From positions 62,001 to 126,000 of the forward strand of contig MSJI02000892.1 in the NCBI GenBank assembly GCA_001931905.2: a stretch of 64,000 bases of DNA, in the 5' to 3' direction. The notes below the pieces were generated by a model. It had not been told where the DNA came from, searched no databases, and saw nothing but the letters and a program-made list of their open reading frames with translations. Each line of letters starts with the position of its first letter. Position 1 is the first letter of the stretch. Shown piece after piece: positions 44,601-55,395 of the stretch. The DNA is from Cladosporium sp. IMV 00045. Its lineage: Eukaryota > Ascomycota > Dothideomycetes > Cladosporiales > Cladosporiaceae. Both the position numbers and the translations under genes were made by a program.

Positions 44601-47568
44601 CTGCCCTTCTACTGCATTGGTTTCAAGTCTGCCGCTCCCGAGTACACTCTCCGCACTCGTATCTGGGCTTCTCTCCGCTCTCAGACCCTGTACCGTACCA
44701 TCTCTGGTTTCATGAACTACAGCCGCGCCATCAAGCTCCTCTACCGCGTCGAGAACCCAGAAGTCGTCCAGATGTTCGGTGGCAACTCCGACAAGCTTGA
44801 GCGTGAGCTCGAACGCATGGCTCGCCGCAAGTTCAAGATCTGTGTGTCTATGCAGCGTTACGCCAAGTTCTCCAAGGAGGAGCGTGAGAACGCCGAGTTC
44901 CTTCTCCGTGCCTATCCTGACCTCCAGATTGCCTACCTTGACGAAGAGCCTCCTCTTGCCGAGGGTGAGGACCCCAGAATCTACTCTGCTTTGGTCGACG
45001 GTCACTCTGAGCTTATGGAGAACGGCATGCGTCGTCCCAAGTTCCGTGTCATGCTTTCTGGCAACCCCATTCTCGGTGACGGAAAGTCTGACAACCAGAA
45101 CCACTGCTTGATCTTCTACCGTGGCGAGTACATCCAGCTCATCGACGCTAACCAGGACAACTACCTTGAGGAGTGCCTGAAGATTCGCTCTGTCCTTGCT
45201 GAGTTCGAGGAAATGACTACCGACAACGTTTCTCCGTACACCCCGGGCCTGCCCCCCACCAACTTCAACCCTGTCGCCATTCTCGGTGCCCGTGAGTACA
45301 TTTTCTCTGAGAACATCGGTATTCTCGGTGATGTCGCTGCTGGAAAGGAACAGACGTTTGGTACTCTGTTCGCTCGTACTCTGGCTCAAATCGGCGGTAA
45401 GCTCCATTATGGTCACCCCGATTTCCTGAACGGTATCTTCATGACTACTCGTGGTGGTGTCTCCAAGGCTCAAAAGGGTCTCCACCTGAACGAGGATATT
45501 TACGCTGGTATGACTGCTGTCCTTCGTGGTGGCCGCATCAAGCACTGCGAATACTACCAGTGCGGTAAGGGTCGTGACTTGGGTTTCGGCTCTATTCTCA
45601 ACTTCACTACCAAGATTGGTACTGGTATGGGTGAGCAGATGCTGTCTCGCGAGTACTACTACCTCGGCACCCAACTTCCTCTGGATCGCTTCCTCTCGTT
45701 CTTCTACGCCCACCCTGGTTTCCACATCAACAACTTGTTCATCATGTTGTCCGTCCAGTGCTTCATGTGGTGCTTGTTGAACTTGGGCGCCCTCCGCCAC
45801 GAGACCATCGTCTGCATGTACAACCGCAACGTCCCGATCACCGACCCCATGATGCCGACTGGCTGCGCTAACATCGTTCCCATCATGGATTGGGTCCAGC
45901 GTTGCGTTGTTTCCATTTTCATCGTCTTCTTCATCTCTTTCGTGCCCCTCACGGTGCAAGAGTTGACTGAGCGTGGGTTCTGGCGCGCGGCGACACGTCT
46001 GGCCAAGCACTTCTCCTCGCTCTCTTTCTTGTTCGAGGTGTTCGTCTGTCAGATCTACGCCTACTCCATTCAGCAGGACTTGTCGTACGGTGGCGCCCGT
46101 TACATTGGTACCGGTCGTGGTTTCGCCACTGCTCGCATGCCTTTCGGTGTCCTCTACTCCCGTTTCGCCGGTCCGTCCATCTACTGGGGCGCCCGTTGCT
46201 TGCTCATGCTGCTCTTCGGAACGGTCACTGTCTGGGGTTACTGGCTGCTTTGGTTCTGGGTCTCTCTCCTCGCCCTTTGCATCTCGCCATTCGTCTTCAA
46301 CCCCCACCAGTTCTCTTGGTCCGACTTTTTCATCGACTACCGCGAGTTCCTCAGATGGTTGTCCCGTGGCAACACCAAGGCGCACTCCGCGTCCTGGATC
46401 GGGTTCGTTCGTTTGTCGCGTACTCGTCTCACCGGTTTCAAGCGCAAGGCCCTTGGCGAGCCGTCTGCTAAGCTCTCTGGCGACACCCCTCGTGCGAAGT
46501 TCACTAACATCTTCTTCGCCGAGGTCATCGGCCCTCTCGTCTTTGTCGCTGTTGCTGTCTTGCCCTACCTCTTTATGAACGCTGGTACTGGTGTCCGTGA
46601 GAGCAACCCGGAAATGGGCAACGTCGACATCCACCGCACGAACGCACTCCTCCGCCTGCTCATCGTCGCCTTTGGTCCCATCGGTGTCAACGCTGGTGTC
46701 GCCATCGGTTTCTTCGGCATGGCTTGCTGTATGGGTCCCGTGTTCAGCATGTGCTGCAAGAAGTTCGGTGCCGTGCTCGCTGCCATTGCTCACGCCATCT
46801 CCGTCATCATGCTTCTGGTCTTCTTCGAGGTCATGTACTTCCTCGAGGGATGGAACTTCGCCAGGACTCTTGGTGGTATGATCGCCGTCATCGCCATTCA
46901 GAGATTCTTCTACAAGCTCATCGTCTCTGTGGCTCTGACTCGTGAATTCCGCGCCGACACCTCCAACATAGCATGGTGGACTGGCAAATGGTACTCACTC
47001 GGCTGGCACACTCTCTCCCAGCCTGGCCGTGAGTTCCTCTGTAAGATCACTGAGATGGGTTTCTTTTCTGCCGACTTCGTTCTTGGTCACATCCTGCTTT
47101 TCCTCATGCTGCCGGCTCTGCTTGTCCCGTATATTGACAAGTTCCACTCGGTCATGCTCTTCTGGCTGCGTCCTAGGTATGTTGAACCCCTGTACTGTCT
47201 ATATCAAAGATCACCTTACTAACAACTCCAACAGTCGCCAGATCCGCCCGCCCATTTATTCGCTCAAGCAGACCAAGCTTCGCAAGCGTCGTGTTGTTCG
47301 CTACGCCATCCTCTACTTCTCTCTCTTCGTCCTCTTCATGGTTCTCCTGATCGCACCTGCGGTCATCGGTAACCTTGGTCTCCTCCAGGACACTTTCGAG
47401 AGCATGTACGGTGAATCCTTCATGTACCTCATGCAGCCCAACAATTGGAACAACAACGACACCACCAGCTCCAAGACTGGTAGCGGTCTTCCCAACCAGG
47501 CCGCCCAGACTGCTGCCGGCTCCAGGGCGTCAAGCTCAGCCGACTCTCGCAGGGCCATGTTGTTCTAG
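41682..47568 (+). CDS. FKS1: 1,3-beta-glucan synthase catalytic subunit (Fks1, GT48)
   Basis: Exons 41682-47176 and 47235-47568 (intron GTATGT...CTTACTAAC...ACAG) give 1942 residues. The junction restores [18 protein letters not shown]. The first 105 residues are a Tyr/Gln/Gly/Asp-rich low-complexity tail. The FKS1 domain follows ([19 protein letters not shown] block), then a first membrane cluster, the large cytoplasmic GT48 domain ([47 protein letters not shown]) and a second membrane cluster. Echinocandin hotspot 1 is FLTLSLRDP at 688-696. Hotspot 2 corresponds to DWVQRCVV. The enzyme makes 1,3-beta-glucan from UDP-glucose at the plasma membrane under Rho1 control. The length and motifs leave no real alternative. 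Confidence 0.98.
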
Positions 47569-48734
47569 ACGTCATTTTGAAAATGACTCGGCGCTGAGGA
47601 TGAATGAAAAGCATACAGTTTCACTTTCATGAACAACAAATTTTGTACAAAACCAAGAAAAAATACTCAAACCCAACCCCCCGAGCATCATCGTCAACGG
47701 CAGCGCGCCAACAGACAAGGTGATCGATGGAAGCGAAAGAGAAGTGAAAGCGGACTTAATGGCCATGGCGCGACTGGTGGGGAAGAAGGTGAAGACACCC
47801 GCTCGCTCTCCTTGCTTTTACTAGCTATTCTTTCCCTTCCTTTTTTTTTGGTTCTTTTGTTCCAAATTCATCTTGGGGAGAAACTTTGTGGAATCGGTAT
47901 GCGGGGTCAATGGATTCGGAGCTCTTTGCTTTTTCTTGTTTTTGTTCTGTTTCTACTATTTTGACTTTTTTATTATTCATGCCGAAGAACCATGCCGAGA
48001 ACATTTCGCGCGAAACAGTAACGGAAAAAACGGCATATGTGTGTTTTATGCGTGTGTGTGCATTACTTTCAATAAATTGGCGTTTTCCTTCATCTTTTTC
48101 TTCTCGGCTTCCAATCTTTTTTCCGTATTCTTCTTCCACTCGCCTTTTTTTCTGTCGACTTTTCTCTTCGTCAAGATGAAGAGCGAAGACCTTTCTTTCA
48201 CCACTTTGTCAAATTGCCCGTTGGCTTCTCTTCTTCGATACTAATGGGCTCGCTGCTCGGTCCTGAGACGTAACATGTCTCTTCTCGTCTGTTAGACTAC
48301 TACCTACCTAGGTACTTATTCACCTAATTATTGAGTGGTCTTTCTCCCTTTCTAGTTCGTTGTATAAGTCCATTTGCCTGCCTGCGTACTTCTGCCTGGG
48401 TCATCCATTTCCCTTTTGTATTACTATCTTTTCGCATTTTGTTATCATCTACCACTCTCCTGTCGTTTCGAAGCGTTGGAGTTGCTTGTTCTGTTGCCCT
48501 ATCAAGCGTCCCCCTCGTCTCTAAAAAGGCCATTCGTGGTAGACGAAAAAGCAGAGATAGGGAGGGAAGGATGAGCTAAGGTATGCTGATGGACTCGACT
48601 CGACGTGTCTGTTTTGTGAACAATAATGGACGATGATGGATGACCAGGTAGGAACCAGGAAGATCATGTCTTGATACATCTCACAATATCATCAATCCAC
48701 ACACCACCGTCTTCCTCCCTCAACAACAACCCAC
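47569..48734. other. Intergenic region downstream of FKS1
   Basis: T-rich 3' flank of FKS1 and 3' flank of the oxidoreductase; the two genes converge here. It contains T runs near 47840 and 47965 and a CCTAGG-centred palindrome near 48306. No gene is supported. Confidence 0.6.
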
Positions 48735-49892
48735 CTACTCCCTCGACGCATCCCCCTCCACCCCCTCAACAACAACCTTCGCCGCACTCACCCCCCGTCT
48801 CTGCACATCCAACCCCCTCTGCACCGACCTTAGTCCCCTCCCCACCACCTCCGGCTCCGGCGCCGCCACCAACCCGCCACCCCTCCGCAGTGCCCCAGGA
48901 ACGAAACCCCCCCAAACCCTCCCCGCCACGCCCTCCGCCTCACTCCCCTGCACAAAAACATCGCTCGAAGAAATCGCCCTTCGTCTCACACTCCCCGGCC
49001 ACTCAGGCCCTGGCTTCCCCGGCTTGACGCTCACAACAATCGCCTTCCCCTCGCTCCTCTCCGCGACGCGCGCGCAAGAAAGAATCGCATCCTCACCCCC
49101 CGCAGCGTGGAATACGCCCGCGAGCGTGCGGCCTTGCAGAGCGGATATGAGGGCGTCTTCAACGCTGTCGTCGTGGTAGTCGAAAACTTCCCTGGCGCCC
49201 AAGCGCTTGCAATACTCTGCGTTGTGCGCGGAGGCGGTGACGATGACGTCCGCGCCGGACGCGACGGCGAGTTGGGTGGCCGTGGAGCCGATGCTGGAGG
49301 AGGCGCCCCAGATTAGGAGTGTGCGGGTTGGGGGTTTTGAGGTGGGGAGGAGGGGAAGGGGAGGGCGACGTTGTTGCGGAGGTAGAGGCCGCAGGAGGCT
49401 GTGGTGAGGGAGAGGGGGAGGACGGTGGTGGACTGGTAGGAGAGGTGGGGTGGGATAGGGGCTGTGGTCAGGGCGGGGACGACGGTGTAGTGCTGGAAAG
49501 CGCCGTGGGAGGGGTGGGATGTTGAGGTGCCGTTTGCGTGGCTGGGTGCGGTTAATCAGCCTTCTTCTTCCATTTATGGTATAGAGACAGACGAAGGTCA
49601 AGTCAACTTACGCGATAACTCTCATCCCAACCCTCAAACCTTTCACCTCCCCCTCTCCGACCTCGACAATTTCACCCGCGACATCACTGCCGAGGATGGC
49701 GGGATATTTGAGCTTGAAGACGTCCTGGTCCTGCAGGATCCAATCGATCGGGTTGATGGCTAGGCAGTGCACTTTGATCACCACGTGATCGGCGGGAGGA
49801 GAAGTGTAGGGAGCGGAAGAGACGACGAGGGGTCGCGTTTTGGCGTGGAGAGACCAGGCTGCTGTGTTGTGGGGGGAGGTTGTGGTGGACAT
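48735..49892 (-). pseudogene. Zinc-type alcohol dehydrogenase/quinone oxidoreductase-like (MDR) gene with frameshift
   Basis: Exon 1 (49892-49612) encodes the MDR N-terminus: KVHCLAINPIDWILQDQDVF, then the catalytic-domain motif GSDVAGEIVEVGEGE. A GTAAGT...CCAG intron leads in phase to exon 2 from 49541, which reads GAFQHYTVVPALTTAPIP and on to a proline-rich segment. There the frame hits TAA after AHS. The NAD(P)-binding half (TLLIWGASSSIGSTATQLAV, then VFHAAGGED) continues in a different frame to the stop at 48735. The shift is equivalent to a one-base deletion in a C-rich run near 49330-49370, and no plausible intron removes it. It is either a recent pseudogene or a sequencing error in a homopolymer. 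Family members reduce enones, quinones or similar compounds; the precise substrate is unknown. Confidence 0.7.
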
Positions 49893-50531
49893 GATGGACT
49901 TTCTTGTATGGTGAGGGGGATGATTGGGTCAAGAAATCAATTTGTATAAAAGAGCGTGTCCACAGAGCTGCATCTTAGTAGAATGCGATCATTGTCGTCT
50001 CCGATCTGAGAGTCCCTGCAGCTATAGCTAACAACAGAGCTATATGAGGTAGCTACCTACTCGTACTGTACGGAGGTACTAGCTTTCGGACATGTGTAAG
50101 CGTAAGAGCAGCTGCAATGCTCCACAGAAAAGGTAGCGGGGGAAAGGTTGCGAGCACGCAATGATGAGACGACAAGTCAAGTACCGATCTTGACAGCTTC
50201 CGGCAAGCTCCCAGATTGCGCAAGAATGTAGGCACCTCCCTACATAGGTATGCTGGGATGGGCCTTGTTTTGTGCCATTTCATCTCTCGATCAACGCTTT
50301 TAAAAGATGCAGTGAAATAACTGTCAGGCATGTGGCATTTAATTGCATCCATTGTTTCAATCAACTCCCTCGCATTAAGAATACCTCGTTATGTTCATGT
50401 ATATATGTCAATTAATCATCGAAGCGAGTGGCCATGAAATGACCTGCAACAGCAGGCCACAGACGAAGTGTAACCTCTCAGCCAACTTTTGAATCTCTTC
50501 TCAAATACACAGCTCTTCATCATCGAGCCCA
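49893..50531. other. Intergenic region upstream of the MDR gene
   Basis: It holds the promoter of the oxidoreductase and the 3' flank of the dipeptidyl peptidase. I see short frames only and no gene. One of two copies of a 15-bp repeat is at 50064-50078. Confidence 0.6.
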
Positions 50532-52799
50532 TTACTGCGTGATGACACCCTCCGTGTTGAGGGCATCGGTCTTGCCAGTGTAGAAGTTGATCCAGTCGAA
50601 AATAGTCTTGTGCCAGAGCAGGGAGTTCTCCCTGTTGAGGACCCAGTGGTTTTCATCGGGGAAGTTGAGGAAACGGCTCGCGACACCCTGCAGCTGCAGA
50701 GCATTGAACATGGTGATACCCTCGCTGACGGGGAGTCTGTAGTCCAAGTCGTTGTGGATGACGAGCTGCGGGGTGGAGAAGTTCTGCGCGTGCACGAGCG
50801 GGTCGCCGGCGGCGTAGACTTCGCGGCCCTCGTCCCAGAGCGTGCCGTTGTTCTCGTGGATCATGAAGAAGAGCTCCTCGCTGCCGAAGTCGGAGTATGT
50901 CGTCGCGACGCCGTCGTGGCAGACCAGAGCCTTGAACTCGCGGCCCAGGTCGTGGCCCTGGATCCAGTTGGTCATGTAGCCGCCGTAGGAAGCGCCGGCT
51001 TCGATGGCGTTGCTGGTGTTGACGTAGGACAGGTTGTCGCGGACGTGGTTGAAGGCCTTGACGAGGTCTTCGTACGGCCAAGTGCTCCACTTGCCCTGGA
51101 TGCGGTCGGTCAGGGCCTGGCCGTATGAAGTCGAGCCGGTCGGGTTGGGTGCGACGACAACGTAGCCCTGGTCAGCCCAGACCTTGTAGTTCCACCTGGT
51201 AGACCAGGAGTTGCCGCTGTAGCCTTGAGGGCCGCCGTGCACGATGAATGCAAGGTCGTACACCTTGTTCTCGTCGAAGTCTTCGGGGTAGACGACGAGC
51301 GCCTGCTGTTGGTCACCGAGAGTGCCCTCATACCACATCCAGCCTTGGTCCGCTTCCGAGAGACCCGCAAGCTCTGAGTCGACATCTTGAGCCTTGAAGA
51401 GGTAGTCAGTCTCTCCTTCGGGGGTGACGGTGTAGACCATGCGCGAAGACCAGACTGCGTTAGAAGACACGAGCGCATCGCCGTTGGGCAGGACGTAAAA
51501 GTCAGAGACGGTGGTGTTGTCGGTAACAGGCTCTGGCTTGAAGTCGGATCCGGCGTCGGAAGGCAAAATGAAGAGTCTCGTGCTGCCAATGTAGTCACCC
51601 TGCACGTAGAGCTCACTGCAGTCAGGGCTCCACTTGATGCTGCTAGCTGAGGTGTCCCAGTCACCCGCGATGGGAGTGATGTCGCCGCTGTCAACATCCA
51701 CAATGTAGATCTTGGCTCTGTCCGACTCGTAGTTGATCTCATCCATCTGGTTGTAGACGATTCTCTTTCCGTTGGGAGACCACACTGGCGCAGCTGATGC
51801 TCCCTTGGCCTCTTCAGGAGCCTTGCTGCCAGGACCATTGAGCTGCTTGGCCACTGAAGAGCCATCGTGGGGAACAAGATAGAGGTAGCTGGCAGTGAAG
51901 TTGGCCTTGGGCAGCTCGGGAGCCTTGGTCATGAAAACGACCTGGGATCCGTCGGGACTGAGATCGTAGTCACCGGAACCGCCAAAGGGCTGGTAGGGAG
52001 TCTCGGGGCGAGTGATGGGAGCGTCAATGCCCAAGAGGAGGTTGGTCATGTTTCCGCTGAGGCTGAGATCGGACGAGTTGCTGGAGGAGAGGGATCCGGC
52101 AAAGACCGAGTAACGCTCCTGGGTGACGGCAGAGTCCCAGTGACGCACCCAAACGCTGTCGTAAAGCATGCCGGTGCTGGCAGGAGTGCTGACGAGCTCC
52201 TCGTTGTAGGCGGAGCCATTGTTGGCGTATGCCTTGGCGTTGACCACAAAGTTGATTCCGCCGGAAGGAGTCTTGGAAGCCTTGAGGCCGGAAAATGGCG
52301 CGTCCAGGCTTGCGACCTGAGTTCTGTTCATTGTCAGCTTGTCTGTACTACCATTCTCAGCACGGAAGTCAATATTTACCCAACAATAGGCGAGACCGCA
52401 AGGTCTGTTGTCCACAGCGTAACACCACCAGGCACGGCATCGTTGGTGCCATTGAGGTAGAGGACGCTGGTGTTTGTGCTTCCAACCCATACCATCTCCG
52501 AGACATCGCTGGAGAAAGGCAGGTCTGAGATGTCACCGGTGTTGAGGTTCAACAGCTTCCATACGGTGGAAGACTCATGCGTCTCGAAGGAGTAGTTGGA
52601 CGAAGTGTAGACCGCCCACTCGCCGCTGGGGTTGGGAGTAGCAGCACCGTAACGAGGCGCAGCGATCATTTGCCTGTGGCATTGCTGTCAGTTCGAACTC
52701 CCTCCAATGCCTCTTGACAAGGAAAACTCACTCTGGCGTGAGGCCCGCTACCAGAGGCAGCAAGACAGCCGCAGCCGCAGCGATTTTTCCAACGACCAT
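50532..52799 (-). CDS. Secreted dipeptidyl peptidase 5 (S9 family)
   Basis: Exons 52799-52732, 52673-52380 and 52347-50532 join in phase to give 725 residues, close to the 721 known for Aspergillus DPP V. The first exon encodes a signal peptide (MVVGKIAAAAAVLLPLVAG). The mature start LTPEQMIAAPRYGAATPNPSG is characteristic. The middle is a beta-propeller region with repeated SPDG and SPNGKRI-type motifs. The C-terminal peptidase domain has Ser574 in GASYGGYM, Asp656 in HNDLDYRLP and His688 in DENHW. Many N-glycosylation sites agree with secretion. It cleaves N-terminal dipeptides such as Ala-Ala or Lys-Ala from peptides. The third exon uses acceptor GGTAG; the nearby ACAG would break the frame. 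Confidence 0.95.
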
Positions 52800-53321
52800 C
52801 TTGAACACGCTCTTCGATCTGGCAGATGTGGGTGCTACCCTGACGGCAGCTGGGGAGCAGCATGCTTAATAAATAACACAGACACAACGATAGGCACGAT
52901 TGCATCAATGGTTACAGCCGCGGCGACACGCGAACCCGTCCTTGCGTTAGGATCGCTGCGTGACATGAACCATCTAGCCCTGGCAGCACCAATGGCACGC
53001 TACGATGGCAGACGCTATGTCTTGGTGGGAAGGTCACACTGGCAGGCATCGTATCGCCTTTCTATTTCGCCTTGGTCCAGCGCAAGCGACCATCGCTCGC
53101 TCGGTAGTGTGGAGAGGCGTCGGAGGGGTAGGCTCAGAACAGAAGGTGATGCTACAGCTGATATCGACTAGCCTCGGCCTGCGCCGTGCTAACCATCTTG
53201 GCCCTGGGGGACTTGGGAAGTTATTCCATGATAAGCCGGGCATTTTATTAATCTTATCCAAGGCACGCTGCGCTAAGCATCCGACATGAGCCATGGCATT
53301 ATTGTAGGCTGATAGAGATTA
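52800..53321. other. Intergenic region upstream of DPP5
   Basis: Short promoter region of the peptidase plus the 3' flank of the epoxide hydrolase. The frames are shadows and no gene is supported. Confidence 0.6.
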
Positions 53322-54692
53322 TCACTCAGTCGTATTGGTTGACCATCCGGCACGCCACTCTTGACTCGCCAATTCCCTCACGTCTTGCGTGATGCCCTCT
53401 GGGTCCTCTATCGCCGCATAGTGTCCTCCATCATTACGTTCTGCATTGAGTCAGTCAGTATTTAGAATAGTATCATCGCGTCCAATCTCGTGGACAAGCT
53501 CACCTTTGTAGTACACCAAATTTCCAGTCCGCTCCACCGCTCGCTTCGAGGACGGCTCCGTATCCCAGTAAAACGAGGTGTATCCAAACGGAATCGTTAT
53601 CCTGTTCTCCGGCCTCATGGCGAAGCTCGCGAAATTCTCATGCCGCACATTCTCGTAATAGCACAACATTGAGGGCATGATGCAATCCGTGAAGTAATAC
53701 AGTGTAGCAGTGGTGAGAATGACCCGAGTCCAGTAGGGCTTCTTCTGATTCTCAGGACCAGCGGCTTCGTTGTACTTCTCACCAACCCAGGTCAAGATAC
53801 CCATCGGATTGTCATTAAACCCGAATCCTATGGTATGAGGCTGTGCAAGCAATCAAAGTCAGCGACGAGATCTCTCCTCCCCTCACAACTCCCCAAGAAA
53901 ACAAACCCTCGTCCGCATGCAAATCGCATAACCCATATGATTCTCCAACCAATCGTCAACCCTGCCCTGCACCTCCCTCTCCCTACTCGTATACTCCACG
54001 CCCTCGGGCAACGGACTCGGGGCGAAATTGAAATGGACCAACTTGCACGACTCCGTGAACTTGGAGCCCATCTCCCTGCCGATCCAATGGCTCCAATCGC
54101 CGCCCTGCATCATGTACCTGGCATAGCCGAGCTTCCGCATGAGCTTGTCGAACAGGCGCGCCGTGTCCTGCAGCGTCCAGCCCGCGCGCGGCGGCCAATC
54201 CGAGAAGCAGAATCCGGGCAGACTGGGCGCGACGACGTGGAAGGCCGGGTCTGAAGGCTCGGAAGGGTGGGAGAGAGGGCCCCAGACGGAGCTGAATTCC
54301 CAGAAACTGCCCGGCCAGCCGTGGCACATTATTAAAGGGATGGCGTCTTCGCGCTCAGAGCGGGCGTGCACGAAGTGCAGTTTGACGCCCTCGATGCGCG
54401 TGGTGTAGTGTGGGAAGGAGTTCATTTGGTCTTGCACTTCGTACCAGTCGTAGTCTAGCCATGCGTCGTAGAGGTCGCGGGCCCATTCGTATGTTGGTCC
54501 TGTTATTGGGATATCGTTCAGCCTGGAAGCCTCAGCTGGTCAATCCAATCGAGACACACCATACTTGTCCCCAGCGTCCGGCACGATCTCCCTGGGAGGC
54601 AGTCGAGTATCCTGAAGTTTTCTCTTCAGACGATCGACTTCAGATTGCGGAATGTCCACTTTGAAAGGAACGATGTCGGAACCGTCAGCCAT
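53322..54692 (-). CDS. Epoxide hydrolase (alpha/beta hydrolase, microsomal-type N-terminal domain)
   Basis: Four exons (54692-54565, 54522-53907, 53840-53504, 53440-53322) join in phase and give 399 residues. The N-terminal EHN-type segment (FKVDIPQSEVDRLKRKL, DWYEVQDQMNSFPHY) matches the microsomal epoxide hydrolase group. The oxyanion loop is HGWPGSFWEF. The nucleophile is Asp185 in GGDWSHWIG, and the general-base His367 lies in GGHYAAIED, encoded by the small last exon. No membrane anchor precedes the domain, so a soluble enzyme is likely. The reaction opens epoxides to vicinal diols, which can serve detoxification or secondary metabolism. Without the short last exon the catalytic histidine would be lost. 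It lies on the same strand as the peptidase. Confidence 0.92.
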
Positions 54693-55395
54693 GTTTCGCT
54701 CAGGTTTGGGTGGTGAGGTCTGTCAAGTAGGTGCTGTAGAGTCGATGAAGAGCAAGTGTATTTTTGAGTAAACGTCAAATCCTGGACACATAGATTTTAC
54801 ATATACACATATACATCACAATCTTGCCAGAGCTCATTCGACAAGAAAGGTGACCTCATAGCACCCAAATGATGTTCTGGGCGCTCTTGGGGGGTGGTGA
54901 TTAGTCGACCCCTCACCTTGAAAGCTACCGCCGATCGACAGAGTGCAGAAACGTTGTGATTTCCAAACTGGCCGATGTGGGTAAGGAAAACACCTCCGTT
55001 ACTGAATTAGATATCATGGAGAACGATCGTGCTTCTTTAAAGGCAACCTCCGTACGAAGACCAGTCAATGTTGTAATGCTGCCAAAGCTAGAGGTGTCTG
55101 GAATCAGCCGGTCATTGCCATGGAGCAGAATATGGAGTAATCGTGGCGCTGAATATCCCATCCTGACATTTCGGATCAAGGTGTCCGACGAAGCTGAGAA
55201 TGCGGCGCTCATCGAAGGCCGATGTAGGTATTCGTTGCGTGATCCACAGCATCTACTTCTGGTCTCGAACAGGGTTCATCACCTACCTTTCAGCGAGAAT
55301 GTGAGTTATCAATGGTGTGTAGCAAGTGACGGCGCGAGGACTGACGTGAATGGGGGTATTCGAACACTGTGCTTTTACATGTACACTTCCTTTCT
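54693..55395. other. Intergenic region between epoxide hydrolase and RPA34
   Basis: It contains the epoxide hydrolase promoter and the RPA34 3' flank. A plus-strand frame from 54956 runs into the antisense of RPA34 and lacks any motif. No gene is supported. Confidence 0.6.

Noticed and set aside
43299..46793. Open frame of 1164 codons on the minus strand
   Set aside because: It lies entirely antisense to the FKS1 coding exon, has a charged low-complexity composition and no domain. Strong codon bias of FKS1 explains the lack of stops.
49280..49400. An intron explaining the frame change in the MDR gene
   Set aside because: The only GT-AG pair nearby would delete the WGASSS nucleotide-binding motif, so a frameshift is the better explanation.
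52124..52490. Start of the dipeptidyl peptidase within the third-exon frame (reading extended through the second intron)
   Set aside because: That reading lacks a signal peptide and runs through the intron. Splicing to exons 1 and 2 restores the known LTPEQM start.
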